DNA from: PALSA-612 sp963791225
GTDB lineage: Bacteria; Actinomycetota; Thermoleophilia; Gaiellales; Gaiellaceae
DNA: 64,000 nucleotides
Assembly: GCA_963791225.1 (NCBI GenBank)
Contig: CAWBRV010000003.1
Coordinates: 992,001-1,056,000 of the forward strand
Reading direction: 5' to 3'
Positions 26,750-36,046 of this stretch are shown here, in pieces (position 1 is the stretch's first letter; every line of letters starts with the position of its first letter). Below the pieces are notes generated by a model, which ran no database searches, was not told the DNA's origin, and worked only from the letters and a program-made list of their open reading frames with translations. The position numbers and the translations under genes were made by a program.

Positions 26750-26941
26750 GTGGACTCGCAACGGTTCGAGATCGAGTCAGAGGCGTGGTATCGCGCGGTC
26801 GCCGAGGGTCGGCTTCCGGCGGTGACTGATCGTACGCTCGGCGGAGCGCAGTGGAGCCCGCGGCCGCTTGGGCCCGGGCCGGGACCGGCGTACGGGCGCG
26901 AAAGCAGCCCGTCACCGTCCTTCCGCCCGAACCGGCCTTGA
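26750..26941 (+). CDS. Possible short upstream gene of the cyclase/ATPase
   Basis: 63 codons from GTG 26750 behind gggggaag. The first 35 residues (DSQRFEIESEAWYRAVAEG) look protein-like; the rest is Pro/Gly-rich. The stop TGA at 26939-26941 overlaps a possible TTG start (26938) of the cyclase/ATPase. It also overlaps the GTG start called for that gene, so only one of the two readings is right. Confidence 0.3.
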   Translation: MDSQRFEIESEAWYRAVAEGRLPAVTDRTLGGAQWSPRPLGPGPGPAYGRESSPSPSFRPNRP

Positions 26942-29466
26942 CGTCGACGGAGAGCTCGTCCGACACGCGTGATCTGCCTCGCGGAACGGTCACGTTCCTG
27001 TTCACGGACATCGAGGGCTCGACGCGGCTCCTCGACGCACTGGGTGCGGAGGCCTATGCGGATGCGCTGGCGGAGCACCGGCGCGCGCTACGAGAGGCGT
27101 TCGCGCGGCACGGCGGTGTCGAGGTCGACACGCAGGGCGACGCGTTCTTCTACGCGTTCCCGACCGCTCCCGGTGCGTTGCGGGCGGCTGCCGAGGGCCA
27201 GGAGGCGCTCGCGAGCGGCCCTGTCCACGTTCGCATGGGCCTCCACACCGGCACGCCACATGTCGGATCGGAGGGGTACGTGGGCGTCGACGTGCATCGG
27301 GCAGCGCGGATCGCCGCGACCGCCCACGGCGGGCAGGTGGTGATCTCGGCCTCCGCGGCCGCGCTCGTGGCGCCCGGCTCGGTGCGCGACCTCGGCGATC
27401 ATCGGCTGAAGGACCTGTCCGCGGCCGAGCGGTTGTACCAGCTCGGCGAGGGCGAGTTCCCTCCGCTCCGGAGCCTGTACCGGACGAACCTCCCCGTCCC
27501 GTCGACGCCGTTCCTCGGCCGCGAGCGGGAGCTCGCCGAGGTCTGCGCGTTGCTCGTCGCGCCGGAGACGCGCCTGCTGACGTTGACCGGCCCGGGTGGC
27601 TCCGGCAAGTCGCGTCTGGCGCTTCAGGCAGCCGCGCTCGGCTCCGACGACTTTCCGGACGGCGTGTACTGGGTTCCGCTTGCCGCCGTGCGCGACCCCG
27701 AGCTCGTGCTCGTGACGGCCTCACAGGTGCTCGAGGGCGCGGGCGATCTCGCGTCGCAGGTCGGGGACAGGCGGTTGCTCCTGCTGCTCGACAACTTCGA
27801 GCAGGTGGTGGAGGCGGCGGTTGGGCTCGCGGAGGTGCTCGCCGCCTGCCCGAACCTCGTCCTGCTCGTGACGAGCCGGGAGCCGCTCCGCCTGACGGGT
27901 GAGCAGGAGTTTCCGGTGCCGCCCTTCGCGCACGAGGAGGCGGTCGGCTTCTTCCTCGCCCGGGCGCGCTCCGTCGACCCCGGCTTCGAGGTCGACCAGG
28001 CCGTCTCGGCGATCTGTCGGCGCCTCGACGACCTCCCGCTCGCGCTCGAGCTCGCGGCGGCGCGCGTGAAGGCGCTCACGACGGTGCAGATGCTCGAGCG
28101 GCTCGACGAGCGACTGCCGCTGCTTATCGGCGGGGCCCGCGACCTTCCGGAGCGCCAGCGCACGCTCCGCGCGACGATCGACTGGTCGTACGAGCTGCTC
28201 ACGGACGAGGAGCAGCGGGTGTTTCGAGGGCTCGGCGCGTTCGTCGGAGGATGCTCGCTGACGGCCGCCGAAGGCGTGGTCGGTGCCGAGCTGAACACAC
28301 TCGAGTCGCTGCTCGACAAGAGCCTGCTCCGGCGCACGGGCGAGCGCTACTGGATGCTCGAGACGATCGGCGAGTACGCCGGCGACCGGCTCCGGGAGGC
28401 CGGGGAGGAGGACGAGGCTGCCCGGCGCCACGGCGCGTTCTTCCTTGCGCTGGCGGAGTCGGCGAACCTCAGTGCGGACGTCCTCGATGTCGAGTCCCGA
28501 CACGACCTGGTGATCCCGGAGGCCGACAACGTTCGGGCAGCCTTCGACCGGGCGCTCCACCGGGGAGACGTCGAGCTCGCGGGCTCGATCGGGGTCGCGC
28601 TCGAGCAGTACTGGGTGGTCGCGAGCCCACAGGAAGGGGCGCGGCGAATGGCCGAGGTCCTGGCAAGGGAGTCGGAGCTCTCGCCGCTGCTGCGTGCGCG
28701 AGCGCTCCGAGTCTGCGGGGGCACGAACTACATCTTCGGCCGATTCGACGAGGCGAGCCGCTGGCACGAGAGGTCGCTCGCGGCCTTCCGGGAGCTCGGT
28801 GACGAGCCGGCCATCGCGCACCTGCTGTTTCGCATCGCCATCGACGCCAATCGCGCCGGCGATCCGGTGAGAGCCCGTACGCTCTGCGACGAGAGCCTCG
28901 CCCTCCACCACAGCCTGTCCGGAGAGGCTCAGGTGCTCGCGCTGCTCGCGGACATCTCGTTTGCGGAGGGACGGGGGCAGGATGCCCTCGATCTCGTCGA
29001 GCGGAGCGCCCGACTGGCGGGCGAGATCGGCTTCGAGTGGTGGCAGCTCGGTGCGCTCCAGAGCTACGCGGAGTTCGCGATCAGGCTCGGGAGGCTCGAC
29101 GACGCGTTGGCCCCGTTGCGGGAGAGCCTCGAGCTCTGCCGGTCGATCGACGATCGTCAGCACTTCGCCTACGGACTGTCGTTGCTCGCCTGGCTCGCAG
29201 GGGACACCGGACGGATCGAGGACAGCGGCGTCATCTGGGGGGCGCTGGAGGCGGAGTCCGAGCGGGCTCCGTTCGGGCAATGGGAGCAGGAGCGGGACGA
29301 GTACGAGGCCCGGATCGTCAGCGCGACCTCCGAGTTCGAGCGCGGCCGCGAACGGGGACGGCGGCTCTCCCTGGAGCAGGCGGTGGACGAAGCGCTCGCG
29401 ATGAGTTCCGACCCGATCGGCGGTCAAACGAGCGTGGACATCGACCAGGAGGAGGGATCGTCGTGA
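26851..29466 (+). CDS. Class III cyclase-like / NB-ARC-type ATPase / TPR regulator
   Basis: 871 residues from GTG 26851 (GGCGGAG upstream); TTG 26938 is an alternative start, 29 codons in. After a variable start, residues ~45-200 are a cyclase-homology domain. The metal Asp residues are kept (FLFTDIEGST, DTQGDAFFYAF), but the substrate Lys before GD is missing and the Asn/Arg pair reads HRAARIA, so ordinary adenylate cyclase activity is doubtful. Next comes a STAND-type ATPase (Walker A TGPGGSGKSRL, Walker B LLLLLDNFEQV, sensor TSREPLRL), then TPR-like helices. The next gene overlaps its stop (GTGA). Confidence 0.88.
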   Translation: MEPAAAWARAGTGVRARKQPVTVLPPEPALTSTESSSDTRDLPRGTVTFLFTDIEGSTRLLDALGAEAYADALAEHRRALREAFARHGGVEVDTQGDAFFYAFPTAPGALRAAAEGQEALASGPVHVRMGLHTGTPHVGSEGYVGVDVHRAARIAATAHGGQVVISASAAALVAPGSVRDLGDHRLKDLSAAERLYQLGEGEFPPLRSLYRTNLPVPSTPFLGRERELAEVCALLVAPETRLLTLTGPGGSGKSRLALQAAALGSDDFPDGVYWVPLAAVRDPELVLVTASQVLEGAGDLASQVGDRRLLLLLDNFEQVVEAAVGLAEVLAACPNLVLLVTSREPLRLTGEQEFPVPPFAHEEAVGFFLARARSVDPGFEVDQAVSAICRRLDDLPLALELAAARVKALTTVQMLERLDERLPLLIGGARDLPERQRTLRATIDWSYELLTDEEQRVFRGLGAFVGGCSLTAAEGVVGAELNTLESLLDKSLLRRTGERYWMLETIGEYAGDRLREAGEEDEAARRHGAFFLALAESANLSADVLDVESRHDLVIPEADNVRAAFDRALHRGDVELAGSIGVALEQYWVVASPQEGARRMAEVLARESELSPLLRARALRVCGGTNYIFGRFDEASRWHERSLAAFRELGDEPAIAHLLFRIAIDANRAGDPVRARTLCDESLALHHSLSGEAQVLALLADISFAEGRGQDALDLVERSARLAGEIGFEWWQLGALQSYAEFAIRLGRLDDALAPLRESLELCRSIDDRQHFAYGLSLLAWLAGDTGRIEDSGVIWGALEAESERAPFGQWEQERDEYEARIVSATSEFERGRERGRRLSLEQAVDEALAMSSDPIGGQTSVDIDQEEGSS

Positions 29467-30029
29467 GCAGGCTCGTCGTATCGGAGTTCGTGACGCTCGA
29501 CGGCGTCATGGAGGACCCGGGCGGGGCGGAGGGGTTCGACCGCGGAGGCTGGGCGTTCCAGTTCGACCGCGGCGAGGAGGGTGATCGGTTCAAGCTCGAC
29601 GAGGTGATGGCGGCCGACGCGATGCTGCTCGGCCGCGTCACCTACGAGGGGTTCGCGGCCGCCTGGCCCGAGCGGGACGGCGAGTTCGCGGACAAGATGA
29701 ACGGCATGGCCAAGTACGTCGTCTCGTCGACGCTCGAGGAGCCCGGCTGGACGAACTCGACGGTGATCACCGGCGACCTCGCCGGGGCCGTGTCGAAGCT
29801 CAAGGCGCAGCCGGGCGGAGACATCCTCGTCGCGGGCAGCCAGCAGCTCGCGGACGCGCTCGTCGGCCTCGGACTCGTCGACGAGCTGCGGCTGATGGTC
29901 TTCCCGATCGTCCTCGGCAAGGGGAAGCGGCTGTTCGGCGACGGCCCGCAGACGGCCTTGCGGCTCGCCGAGTCGAAGCCGGTGGGCAAGGACGGCGTCG
30001 TCATCCTCACGTACGTGCCCGCTTCCTGA
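29463..30029 (+). CDS. Dihydrofolate reductase/RibD C-terminal family protein
   Basis: 188 residues. GTG 29463 overlaps the stop of the cyclase/ATPase gene, with aggaggg as ribosome site, so the two are translationally coupled. Features: VSEFVTLDGVMEDPGG at the N-terminus, AMLLGRVTYEGFAAAWP, DILVAGSQQLADAL, and FPIVLGKGKRLF. This family reduces small heterocycles using NADPH; the exact substrate is unknown. Confidence 0.88.
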   Translation: MSRLVVSEFVTLDGVMEDPGGAEGFDRGGWAFQFDRGEEGDRFKLDEVMAADAMLLGRVTYEGFAAAWPERDGEFADKMNGMAKYVVSSTLEEPGWTNSTVITGDLAGAVSKLKAQPGGDILVAGSQQLADALVGLGLVDELRLMVFPIVLGKGKRLFGDGPQTALRLAESKPVGKDGVVILTYVPAS

Positions 30030-30067
30030 ACGTGTCACCCGGTGCCCGGCACGTAGCATTGGCCGGA

Positions 30068-31048
30068 GTGGCTGAGCCCTCACTCACCGCCGAACGGAGC
30101 GCGCGCGAGCTCGAGCAGTACCGCGTCGAGCTGACCGGCTACTGCTACCGGATGCTCGGGTCGTCGTTCGAGGCCGAGGACGCCGTGCAGGAGACGATGG
30201 TGCGCGCGTGGCGGAGCCTCGACCGGTTCGAGGGGCGGGCCGCGCTGCGGTCGTGGCTGTACCGGATCGCGACCAACGTCTGCATCGACCTGATCAACAG
30301 CCGCAAGCGGCGCGCGCTGCCGATGGATCTCGGGCCGGCGCAGGAGCCGGTCGAGTCCAACCTGCACACGCTGCCCGCCGCGGAATGGATTCAGCCCGTT
30401 CCCGATGCGCTCGTCGTGCCGGACGGCGATCCCGCCGATGTCGCCGTGGCCCGCGAGACGATCCGGCTCGCGCTCGTCGCCGCGCTGCAGCACCTGCCGC
30501 CCCGGCAGCGGGCGGTGTTGATCCTGTGCGAGGTGCTGCGCTGGCAGGCGGCCGAGGTCGCCGAGCTGCTCGACACGAGCGTCGCCTCGGTGAACAGCGC
30601 CCTCCAGCGCGCCCGCGCGACGCTGGCCGCCGGCGACGTGAGCCTCTCGACCACGCCGGCCGAGCCCGACGAGGCGGACCGGGAGCTGCTCGCCCGCTAC
30701 GTCGACGCCTTCGAGAACTACGACATGGACGCGCTCACGTCGCTGATCCAGGAGGACGCGACGCAGTCGATGCCGCCGTTCGACATGTGGCTCGCCGGTC
30801 GCGACGACATCCTCACGTGGTGGTTCGGGCCGGGGATCGGCTGTCAGGGCTCACGCGTGGTTCCGGCCCCGTCCGCCAACGGCGCGCCGACGTTCGGCCA
30901 GTACAAGCCGAGCCCGGACGGCGGTCACGAGCCGTGGGCGCTACAGGTGCTGCGGCTAGAGGAGGGGCGGATCGTCGAGTTCACGTTCTTCCTCGACACG
31001 GAGACGTTGTTCCCGCTCTTCGGCCTCCCGCCGCGTCTCGACGCGTAG
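30068..31048 (+). CDS. ECF sigma factor with SnoaL-like C-terminal domain (SigG-type)
   Basis: 326 residues from GTG 30068; GTG 30032 would add 12. Sigma-2 region: YCYRMLGSSFEAEDAVQETM and LRSWLYRIATNVCIDL. Sigma-4 region: ALQHLPPRQRAVLILCEVL and VASVNSALQRARATL. From about residue 205 to the end is a SnoaL/NTF2-like fold (AFENYDMDALTSLIQEDA), the hallmark of sigma factors that use a fused C-terminal domain in place of a separate anti-sigma factor. Its last 93 bases overlap the STAS gene on the opposite strand. Confidence 0.92.
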   Translation: MAEPSLTAERSARELEQYRVELTGYCYRMLGSSFEAEDAVQETMVRAWRSLDRFEGRAALRSWLYRIATNVCIDLINSRKRRALPMDLGPAQEPVESNLHTLPAAEWIQPVPDALVVPDGDPADVAVARETIRLALVAALQHLPPRQRAVLILCEVLRWQAAEVAELLDTSVASVNSALQRARATLAAGDVSLSTTPAEPDEADRELLARYVDAFENYDMDALTSLIQEDATQSMPPFDMWLAGRDDILTWWFGPGIGCQGSRVVPAPSANGAPTFGQYKPSPDGGHEPWALQVLRLEEGRIVEFTFFLDTETLFPLFGLPPRLDA

Positions 31049-31234
31049 CACCCCGGCCAGGCCGGCAAACGCGATGAAGTCCAGCAGGTCGGCCGACGCG
31101 TTGCGCAGTCGCGCGTCGAGACCGAGCCGCCGCGACATGAGCTGAATGCCCGCGAGAGCGTCCAGCGTGGCCGCGTCCGGGGCGAGCGCGCCCACGTCGA
31201 CGACGAGGATTCGGCCCGAAGGTGGGGCGGCCAT
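30956..31234 (-). CDS. STAS-domain protein
   Basis: 92 residues from ATG 31234. RILVVDVGALAPDAATLDAL, RRLGLDARLRNASADL, and DFIAFAGLAGVLRVE are the beta-alpha pattern of a small STAS domain of the anti-anti-sigma/MlaB kind, in which a phospho-acceptor Ser/Thr would follow the second strand; here that place reads ALAPDAA, without one. The acidic tail (REAEEREQRLRVEEERELDD) is encoded antisense to the end of the ECF sigma gene. Pairing with the sigma factor is tempting but unproven. Confidence 0.72.
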   Translation of the reverse strand: MAAPPSGRILVVDVGALAPDAATLDALAGIQLMSRRLGLDARLRNASADLLDFIAFAGLAGVLRVETRREAEEREQRLRVEEERELDDPPLL

Positions 31235-31340
31235 CGAAGCAAGGACCGTGCTCCGGTGCGGAACTCATCGGCGTGCGACCGATGAGCTCGCCGTCGAACG
31301 CCGGTCTTACACACGAGAACCGACCGAAAAGACAGACTGA

Positions 31341-32798
31341 ATGACCATGGACAGCCGCAGCCGCTGGATCGCCCTGATCGTCCTCTGCCTGGGCTCGCTG
31401 ATGATCGTCCTCGACACGACGATCGTCAACGTCGCCCTGCCGACGATCAAGACGAGCCTCCACTTCTCGGACACCTCGCTCGCGTGGGTGGTCAACGCCT
31501 ACCTGCTCACCTTCGGCGGCTTCCTGCTCCTCGGCGGCCGGCTCGGTGACCTCTACGGCCACCGGCGGCTGTTCCTGATCGGGATCACGCTCTTCACGCT
31601 GGCCTCGCTCTCGTGCGGCCTCGCGAACTCGGAGGCGTTCCTGGTCACGGCCAGGGCCGTCCAGGGGCTCGGCGGCGCGATCACGTCCGCCGTGGCGCTG
31701 TCGCTGATCATGACCCTGTTCACGGACCCGGTCGAACGGACGAAGGCGATGGGTGTGTTCGGGTTCGTGGCCGCCGGCGGGGGCACGGTCGGCGTGCTGC
31801 TCGGCGGCGTCCTGACCGACGTGCTCGACTGGCACTGGATCTTCCTCGTCAACGTGCCGATCGGCGTCGGAGTGTTCGTGGCCGCGCTGCGGGTGCTGCC
31901 GAGGGCATTCGGCCCGGCGGCGACAGGACGTCTCGACGTGGCCGGAGCGATCACGGTCACCGGCTCGCTGATGCTGGCCGTCTACGCGATCGTGAACGGC
32001 GACGCGTGGGGCTGGGGCTCCGCGCGAACGGTCCTCCTGCTCGTCGTGGCCGGCGCGCTCATGGGCGTGTTCGTCGCGATCGAGGCGCGCGTGCGCTCGC
32101 CGCTCGTGCCGCTCGGACTGTTCAGGCTTCGGAACGTCTCGACCGCGAACGGCGTCGGCGTGCTCTGGGCCGCGGCGATGTTCGCCTGGTTCTTCCTGAC
32201 GGCGCTCTACCTGGGCAAGGTGCTGAAGTACAGCCCGCTCGACGTCGGGCTCGCGTTCGCGCCGACGAGCGTGATCATGGGCGTGTTCTCGCTCGGTCTC
32301 TCCGCGAAGCTCGTGATGCGCTTCGGGATCAGGCGGCCGCTGACCGCCGGTCTGCTACTGGCGGCGGCGGGGCTCGTCCTCTTCGTGCGCGCGCCGGTGG
32401 GCGGGAGCTTCACTGTGGACGTGCTGCCGAGCATGATCCTGCTCGGCGTCGGCGCGGGCATGGCGTTCAACCCGCTCCTGCTGGCCGCGATGACCGACGT
32501 CGCGCCCGATGAGGCCGGGCTCGCCTCGGGGCTCGTGAACACGGCGTTCATGATGGGCGGCGCGCTCGGGCTCGCAGTCCTCGCCAGCCTGGCCGCGCAG
32601 CGCACCGAGAGCCTGCGCGCCTCCGGAGACGGGGTGAAGGCAGCGCTGACCGGCGGCTACCACCTCGCTTTCATCGCGGGCGCCGTCTTCGCGGTCGTCG
32701 GCGCCCTGCTCAGCGCTTTCCTGCTGCGCGAGGGCGCGGCCGTCACGGCGCACGGCGAGGACCCGGCCGGCACGCCTGCGTACGCCGACGCCGACTGA
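31341..32798 (+). CDS. MFS multidrug exporter, DHA2 (EmrB/QacA) family
   Basis: 485 residues with fourteen membrane segments. Signatures: LDTTIVNVALPTI in helix 1, motif A GGRLGDLYGHRR, and antiporter motif C-like GGGTVGVLLGGVL in helix 5. A proton-driven exporter of drugs or metabolites. The next gene follows after 28 bp in the same direction. Confidence 0.92.
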   Translation: MTMDSRSRWIALIVLCLGSLMIVLDTTIVNVALPTIKTSLHFSDTSLAWVVNAYLLTFGGFLLLGGRLGDLYGHRRLFLIGITLFTLASLSCGLANSEAFLVTARAVQGLGGAITSAVALSLIMTLFTDPVERTKAMGVFGFVAAGGGTVGVLLGGVLTDVLDWHWIFLVNVPIGVGVFVAALRVLPRAFGPAATGRLDVAGAITVTGSLMLAVYAIVNGDAWGWGSARTVLLLVVAGALMGVFVAIEARVRSPLVPLGLFRLRNVSTANGVGVLWAAAMFAWFFLTALYLGKVLKYSPLDVGLAFAPTSVIMGVFSLGLSAKLVMRFGIRRPLTAGLLLAAAGLVLFVRAPVGGSFTVDVLPSMILLGVGAGMAFNPLLLAAMTDVAPDEAGLASGLVNTAFMMGGALGLAVLASLAAQRTESLRASGDGVKAALTGGYHLAFIAGAVFAVVGALLSAFLLREGAAVTAHGEDPAGTPAYADAD

Positions 32799-32826
32799 GC
32801 TGGCCCGTCTGCGGCAGAATCGCCGC

Positions 32827-34062
32827 GTGAAGCCGACACATCGCCTCGCCGGGCTGGTCCTCACCGAGCACGAGCTCTCGGTGCCGCTCGACCACGAACG
32901 GCCCGACGGGGAGCGAATCACCGTGTTCGCGCGCGAGGCCGCCGATCCCGACGGCCTCGACCGGCCGTTCCTCGTGTTCTTTCAGGGCGGCCCCGGGTTC
33001 GAGGCGCCGCGTCCGAGCGCGACGCCGCGCGACCCCGACTGGCTCCAGCGTGCGCTGACCGAGTTCCGCGTGCTCATGCTCGACCAGCGCGGCACCGGTC
33101 GCTCGACGCCGGTCGGACGGCTCGAAGCGATGACCGCGGAGGAACAGGCCGATTACCTCGCGTGCTTTCGGGCCGACTCCGTCGTCCGCGACGCCGAGCT
33201 CCTTCGTCAGGCGCTCGGCGTCGAGCATTGGAGCGTGCTCGGACAGAGCTTCGGCGGCTTCTGCGTGCTGTCCTATCTGTCGCTCGCGCCCGAGGGGCTT
33301 CGCGAGGCGTTCTTCACGGGTGGTCTACCGCCGGTCGCGCGGGCGGTCGACGACGTCTACCGCGCCACGTACGCGCGCGTCGCGGAGCGCTGCCGCCGTT
33401 ACTACGCGACCTTCCAGCAGGACCGGGAGCGCGTGCGCGAGATCCGCCGTCGGCTCGACGTCGAGGACGTACGGCTTCCCTCCGGCGACCGGCTCACCGG
33501 CCGGCGCTTCTGCCAGCTCGGGCACGTCCTCGGGATGAGCGACGGCGCCGAGACGCTCCACTACGTCCTCGAGCTTCCGTTCGGCTCGCCGATGTTCCTG
33601 CACGAGGTGGAGGCGAAGACGGCCTTCGCCCGCAACCCGCTGTACGCGGTCGTCCACGAGGCCTGCTACGCCGACGGCGGTGCGACCCGTTGGTCGGCCG
33701 AGCGGCTGTTCCCGCCCGAGTACGAGGACGATTCGGAGCTGTTCACCGGCGAGCACGTGTACCCGTGGATGTTCGAGGACTACGGGGCGCTCGCGCCGTT
33801 TCGCGAGGCAGCCGAACTGCTGGCCGGGCGCGACTGGCCGCGTCTCTACGACCCGGACCAGCTGGCCGCGAACGAGGTGCCGGCGGCGGCAGCTATCTAC
33901 GTCGACGACATGTACGTCGAGCGGGTGTTCTCCGAGGAGACGGCAGCGCAAGTCCGCGGCCTCCGGCCCTGGATCACGAACGAGTACGAGCACAACGGAC
34001 TTCGGGCCGACGGCACGCGAATCCTGGGACGGCTGATCGACCTCGCCCGCGGGAAGGTCTAG
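32827..34062 (+). CDS. Proline iminopeptidase-like hydrolase (peptidase family S33)
   Basis: 411 residues from GTG 32827. Oxyanion segment FFQGGPGFE, LDQRGTGRSTP, the Ser nucleophile in GQSFGGFCVL, a helical cap, then Asp in YVDDMYVE and the His in NEYEHNGLR. These match prolyl aminopeptidases. No signal peptide, so cytoplasmic. Confidence 0.9.
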   Translation: MKPTHRLAGLVLTEHELSVPLDHERPDGERITVFAREAADPDGLDRPFLVFFQGGPGFEAPRPSATPRDPDWLQRALTEFRVLMLDQRGTGRSTPVGRLEAMTAEEQADYLACFRADSVVRDAELLRQALGVEHWSVLGQSFGGFCVLSYLSLAPEGLREAFFTGGLPPVARAVDDVYRATYARVAERCRRYYATFQQDRERVREIRRRLDVEDVRLPSGDRLTGRRFCQLGHVLGMSDGAETLHYVLELPFGSPMFLHEVEAKTAFARNPLYAVVHEACYADGGATRWSAERLFPPEYEDDSELFTGEHVYPWMFEDYGALAPFREAAELLAGRDWPRLYDPDQLAANEVPAAAAIYVDDMYVERVFSEETAAQVRGLRPWITNEYEHNGLRADGTRILGRLIDLARGKV

Positions 34063-34132
34063 CGCCATACCCCACCCCGACCTCCCGGCCGAGCAGGCGT
34101 ACCTCGACCACGCGCACGCGTGCCTCGAGCGG

Positions 34133-35989
34133 ATGCGCGAGCGGATCTCGCGCGTCCTCGACTCGGGCTCGAACGAGTTCTCGGCCGAGGCGCTCGACGC
34201 GTGGCAGGCGCGGACGCTCGCGAGCTACGAGGACGCCGAGCGCGGCATCTGCTTCGGCCGTCTGGACATGGACGACGGCGGGCCACTCTACGTCGGCCGG
34301 CGCTGGATCCACGACGACGGCCAGCAGCTCGTCGTCGTCAACTGGCAGGCGCCCGCGGCGCGGCCCTTCTACACGGCGACGCCGATCGCGCCGCAGCACG
34401 TCGAGCGGCGCCGCCGCTTCCGCACCGAGGGCAGCCGCCTGCTCGAAATCGCCGACGAGACCTTCGGCGATACCGCCGGCGACGAGCCGCGCTCGCTCGG
34501 CGACTACCTGCTCGAAGAGCTCGAGCGCAGCCGCGACGAGCACATGCGCGACATCGTCGCGACGATCCAATCCGACCAGTACCGGCTGATCACGCACGAC
34601 GGCGAGGGCGTGCTCGTCGTCCAGGGTGGGCCGGGCACGGGCAAGACGGCGGTCGGCCTGCACCGGGCATCGTGGCTCCTGTTCACGCATGCGCAGCGGC
34701 TGCGGCGCGAAGGTGTGCTGGTCGTCGGCCCCAACCGCACGTTCATCGAGTACGTCTCGCACGTACTGCCGTCGCTGGGGGAGGCGAGCGTCGTGCAGCG
34801 CGCGGTCGGCGATCTGCGCGAGGCGACCGTCGCCGCGGGCCGCGACGGGCCCGAGGCGGAGCGCACCAAGGGCGACGCGGCGATGGCGGAGCGGCTTCGC
34901 AACACCGTCGAGGCGCACCGGCGGGAGCCGGAAGCGGAACTCGAGGCGATGCTGGGCGTGAACTACATACGCGTGCCGCTCGCGCGCGTCCGCGAGCTCC
35001 TCGACGAGGCGTGGGCGGAGACGGCGAGCTGGGACGCCCGCCGCGAGCGGCTGCGGATGGGCCTCCTCCGCGCCTTCTACCAGGAGTACGGGCGCAAGCT
35101 CGGCGCGGAGGGGACGCGGAGCTTCGAGGAGCTGGAGAAGGCGCTGACGAAGGACGGCTACCTCAAGGGCTTCGTCGACCGGATCCTGCCGCCGCTCGTG
35201 CCCGAGCGCATGCTGACGGAGACTCTCGGGCTACCGCGCCGTCCGCGCGTCTGGACGGAAGCGGACATCGCGCTCCTCGACGAGCTCGACGAGCTGATTC
35301 GCGGCCGCCCGAAGACCTACGGGCACGTCGTCGTGGACGAGGCGCAGGACCTCACGCCGATGCAGCTGCGGATGGTCGCCCGGCGTGCGGCGACGGGCTG
35401 GCTGACGCTGCTCGGCGACGTCGCGCAGGCGACCGGGCCGGTCGCCTACGAGCGCTGGGACGAGGTGCTCGAGCACCTGCCCGTCGAGACGGCCGCGGTC
35501 GAGGAGCTCGTGCTCGCCTATCGGGTGCCGGCCGAGATCATGCGGCTCGCCCTGCCGCTCTTGCCGTTGATCGCGCCGCACGTGCGCCCGCCCGAGCCGT
35601 ACCGCGAAGGCGGCGAGCCGCCGCGCATGCTCCTGGATCCGCACGTGCCCCAGCGCGCCGCTCAGGAGGCGGTCGTTCTCGACGCCGGCGAGGGCTCGGT
35701 CGCGGTCGTGGCGCCGGCATCGCTCGTGCCCGTGATCCGCGAGTTGCTCGAGCGCGCGCTCGTCGACGTCGACGGCTCACCCGTCGAGGACCTGGCGCCC
35801 GCGGTGCGCGTGCTGAGCGCGCGCGAGGCGAAGGGGCTCGAGTTCGACCACGTCGTGCTCGCCGAGCCGGCGGCGATCGTCGGCGAGGTCGAGGGCGTCC
35901 AGGGGAGCCGGCACCTGTACGTCGCGCTCACGCGTGCAACGCAGTCGCTCACCGTCGTCCATTTGCTCCCGCTGCCGTGGGCGACTTGA
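34133..35989 (+). CDS. HelD-like UvrD/Rep-family helicase
   Basis: 618 residues from ATG 34133. Core motifs: GGPGTGKTAVGLHRA (Walker A), VVVDEAQDLTPMQL (II), LLGDVAQATG (III), AREAKGLEFDHV, and YVALTRATQSL (VI). The N-terminal part GRLDMDDGG to YTATPIAPQHV is the HelD-type region that contacts RNA polymerase. HelD proteins remove and recycle stalled RNA polymerase. The protein likeness extends upstream in frame to 34070 (PHPDLPAEQAYLDHAHACLE) with no ATG, GTG or TTG; an ATA at 34067 stands 9 bases after GGGAAGG. Confidence 0.88.
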   Translation: MRERISRVLDSGSNEFSAEALDAWQARTLASYEDAERGICFGRLDMDDGGPLYVGRRWIHDDGQQLVVVNWQAPAARPFYTATPIAPQHVERRRRFRTEGSRLLEIADETFGDTAGDEPRSLGDYLLEELERSRDEHMRDIVATIQSDQYRLITHDGEGVLVVQGGPGTGKTAVGLHRASWLLFTHAQRLRREGVLVVGPNRTFIEYVSHVLPSLGEASVVQRAVGDLREATVAAGRDGPEAERTKGDAAMAERLRNTVEAHRREPEAELEAMLGVNYIRVPLARVRELLDEAWAETASWDARRERLRMGLLRAFYQEYGRKLGAEGTRSFEELEKALTKDGYLKGFVDRILPPLVPERMLTETLGLPRRPRVWTEADIALLDELDELIRGRPKTYGHVVVDEAQDLTPMQLRMVARRAATGWLTLLGDVAQATGPVAYERWDEVLEHLPVETAAVEELVLAYRVPAEIMRLALPLLPLIAPHVRPPEPYREGGEPPRMLLDPHVPQRAAQEAVVLDAGEGSVAVVAPASLVPVIRELLERALVDVDGSPVEDLAPAVRVLSAREAKGLEFDHVVLAEPAAIVGEVEGVQGSRHLYVALTRATQSLTVVHLLPLPWAT

Positions 35990-36046
35990 CCGCATCGTAA
36001 CAGGGGTCTGATCCTTTCGTCACGACCTCGGCGTACGCTCCGCGGT

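Noticed and set aside
25339..26829. 496-codon plus-strand frame opposite the NHL gene
   Set aside because: No recognisable domain, and the minus strand has a signal peptide and clear NHL repeats.
34120..36000. 626-codon alternative frame on the plus strand
   Set aside because: It overlaps the HelD-like gene, which has all helicase motifs in the other frame; this one is Arg/Ala-rich.
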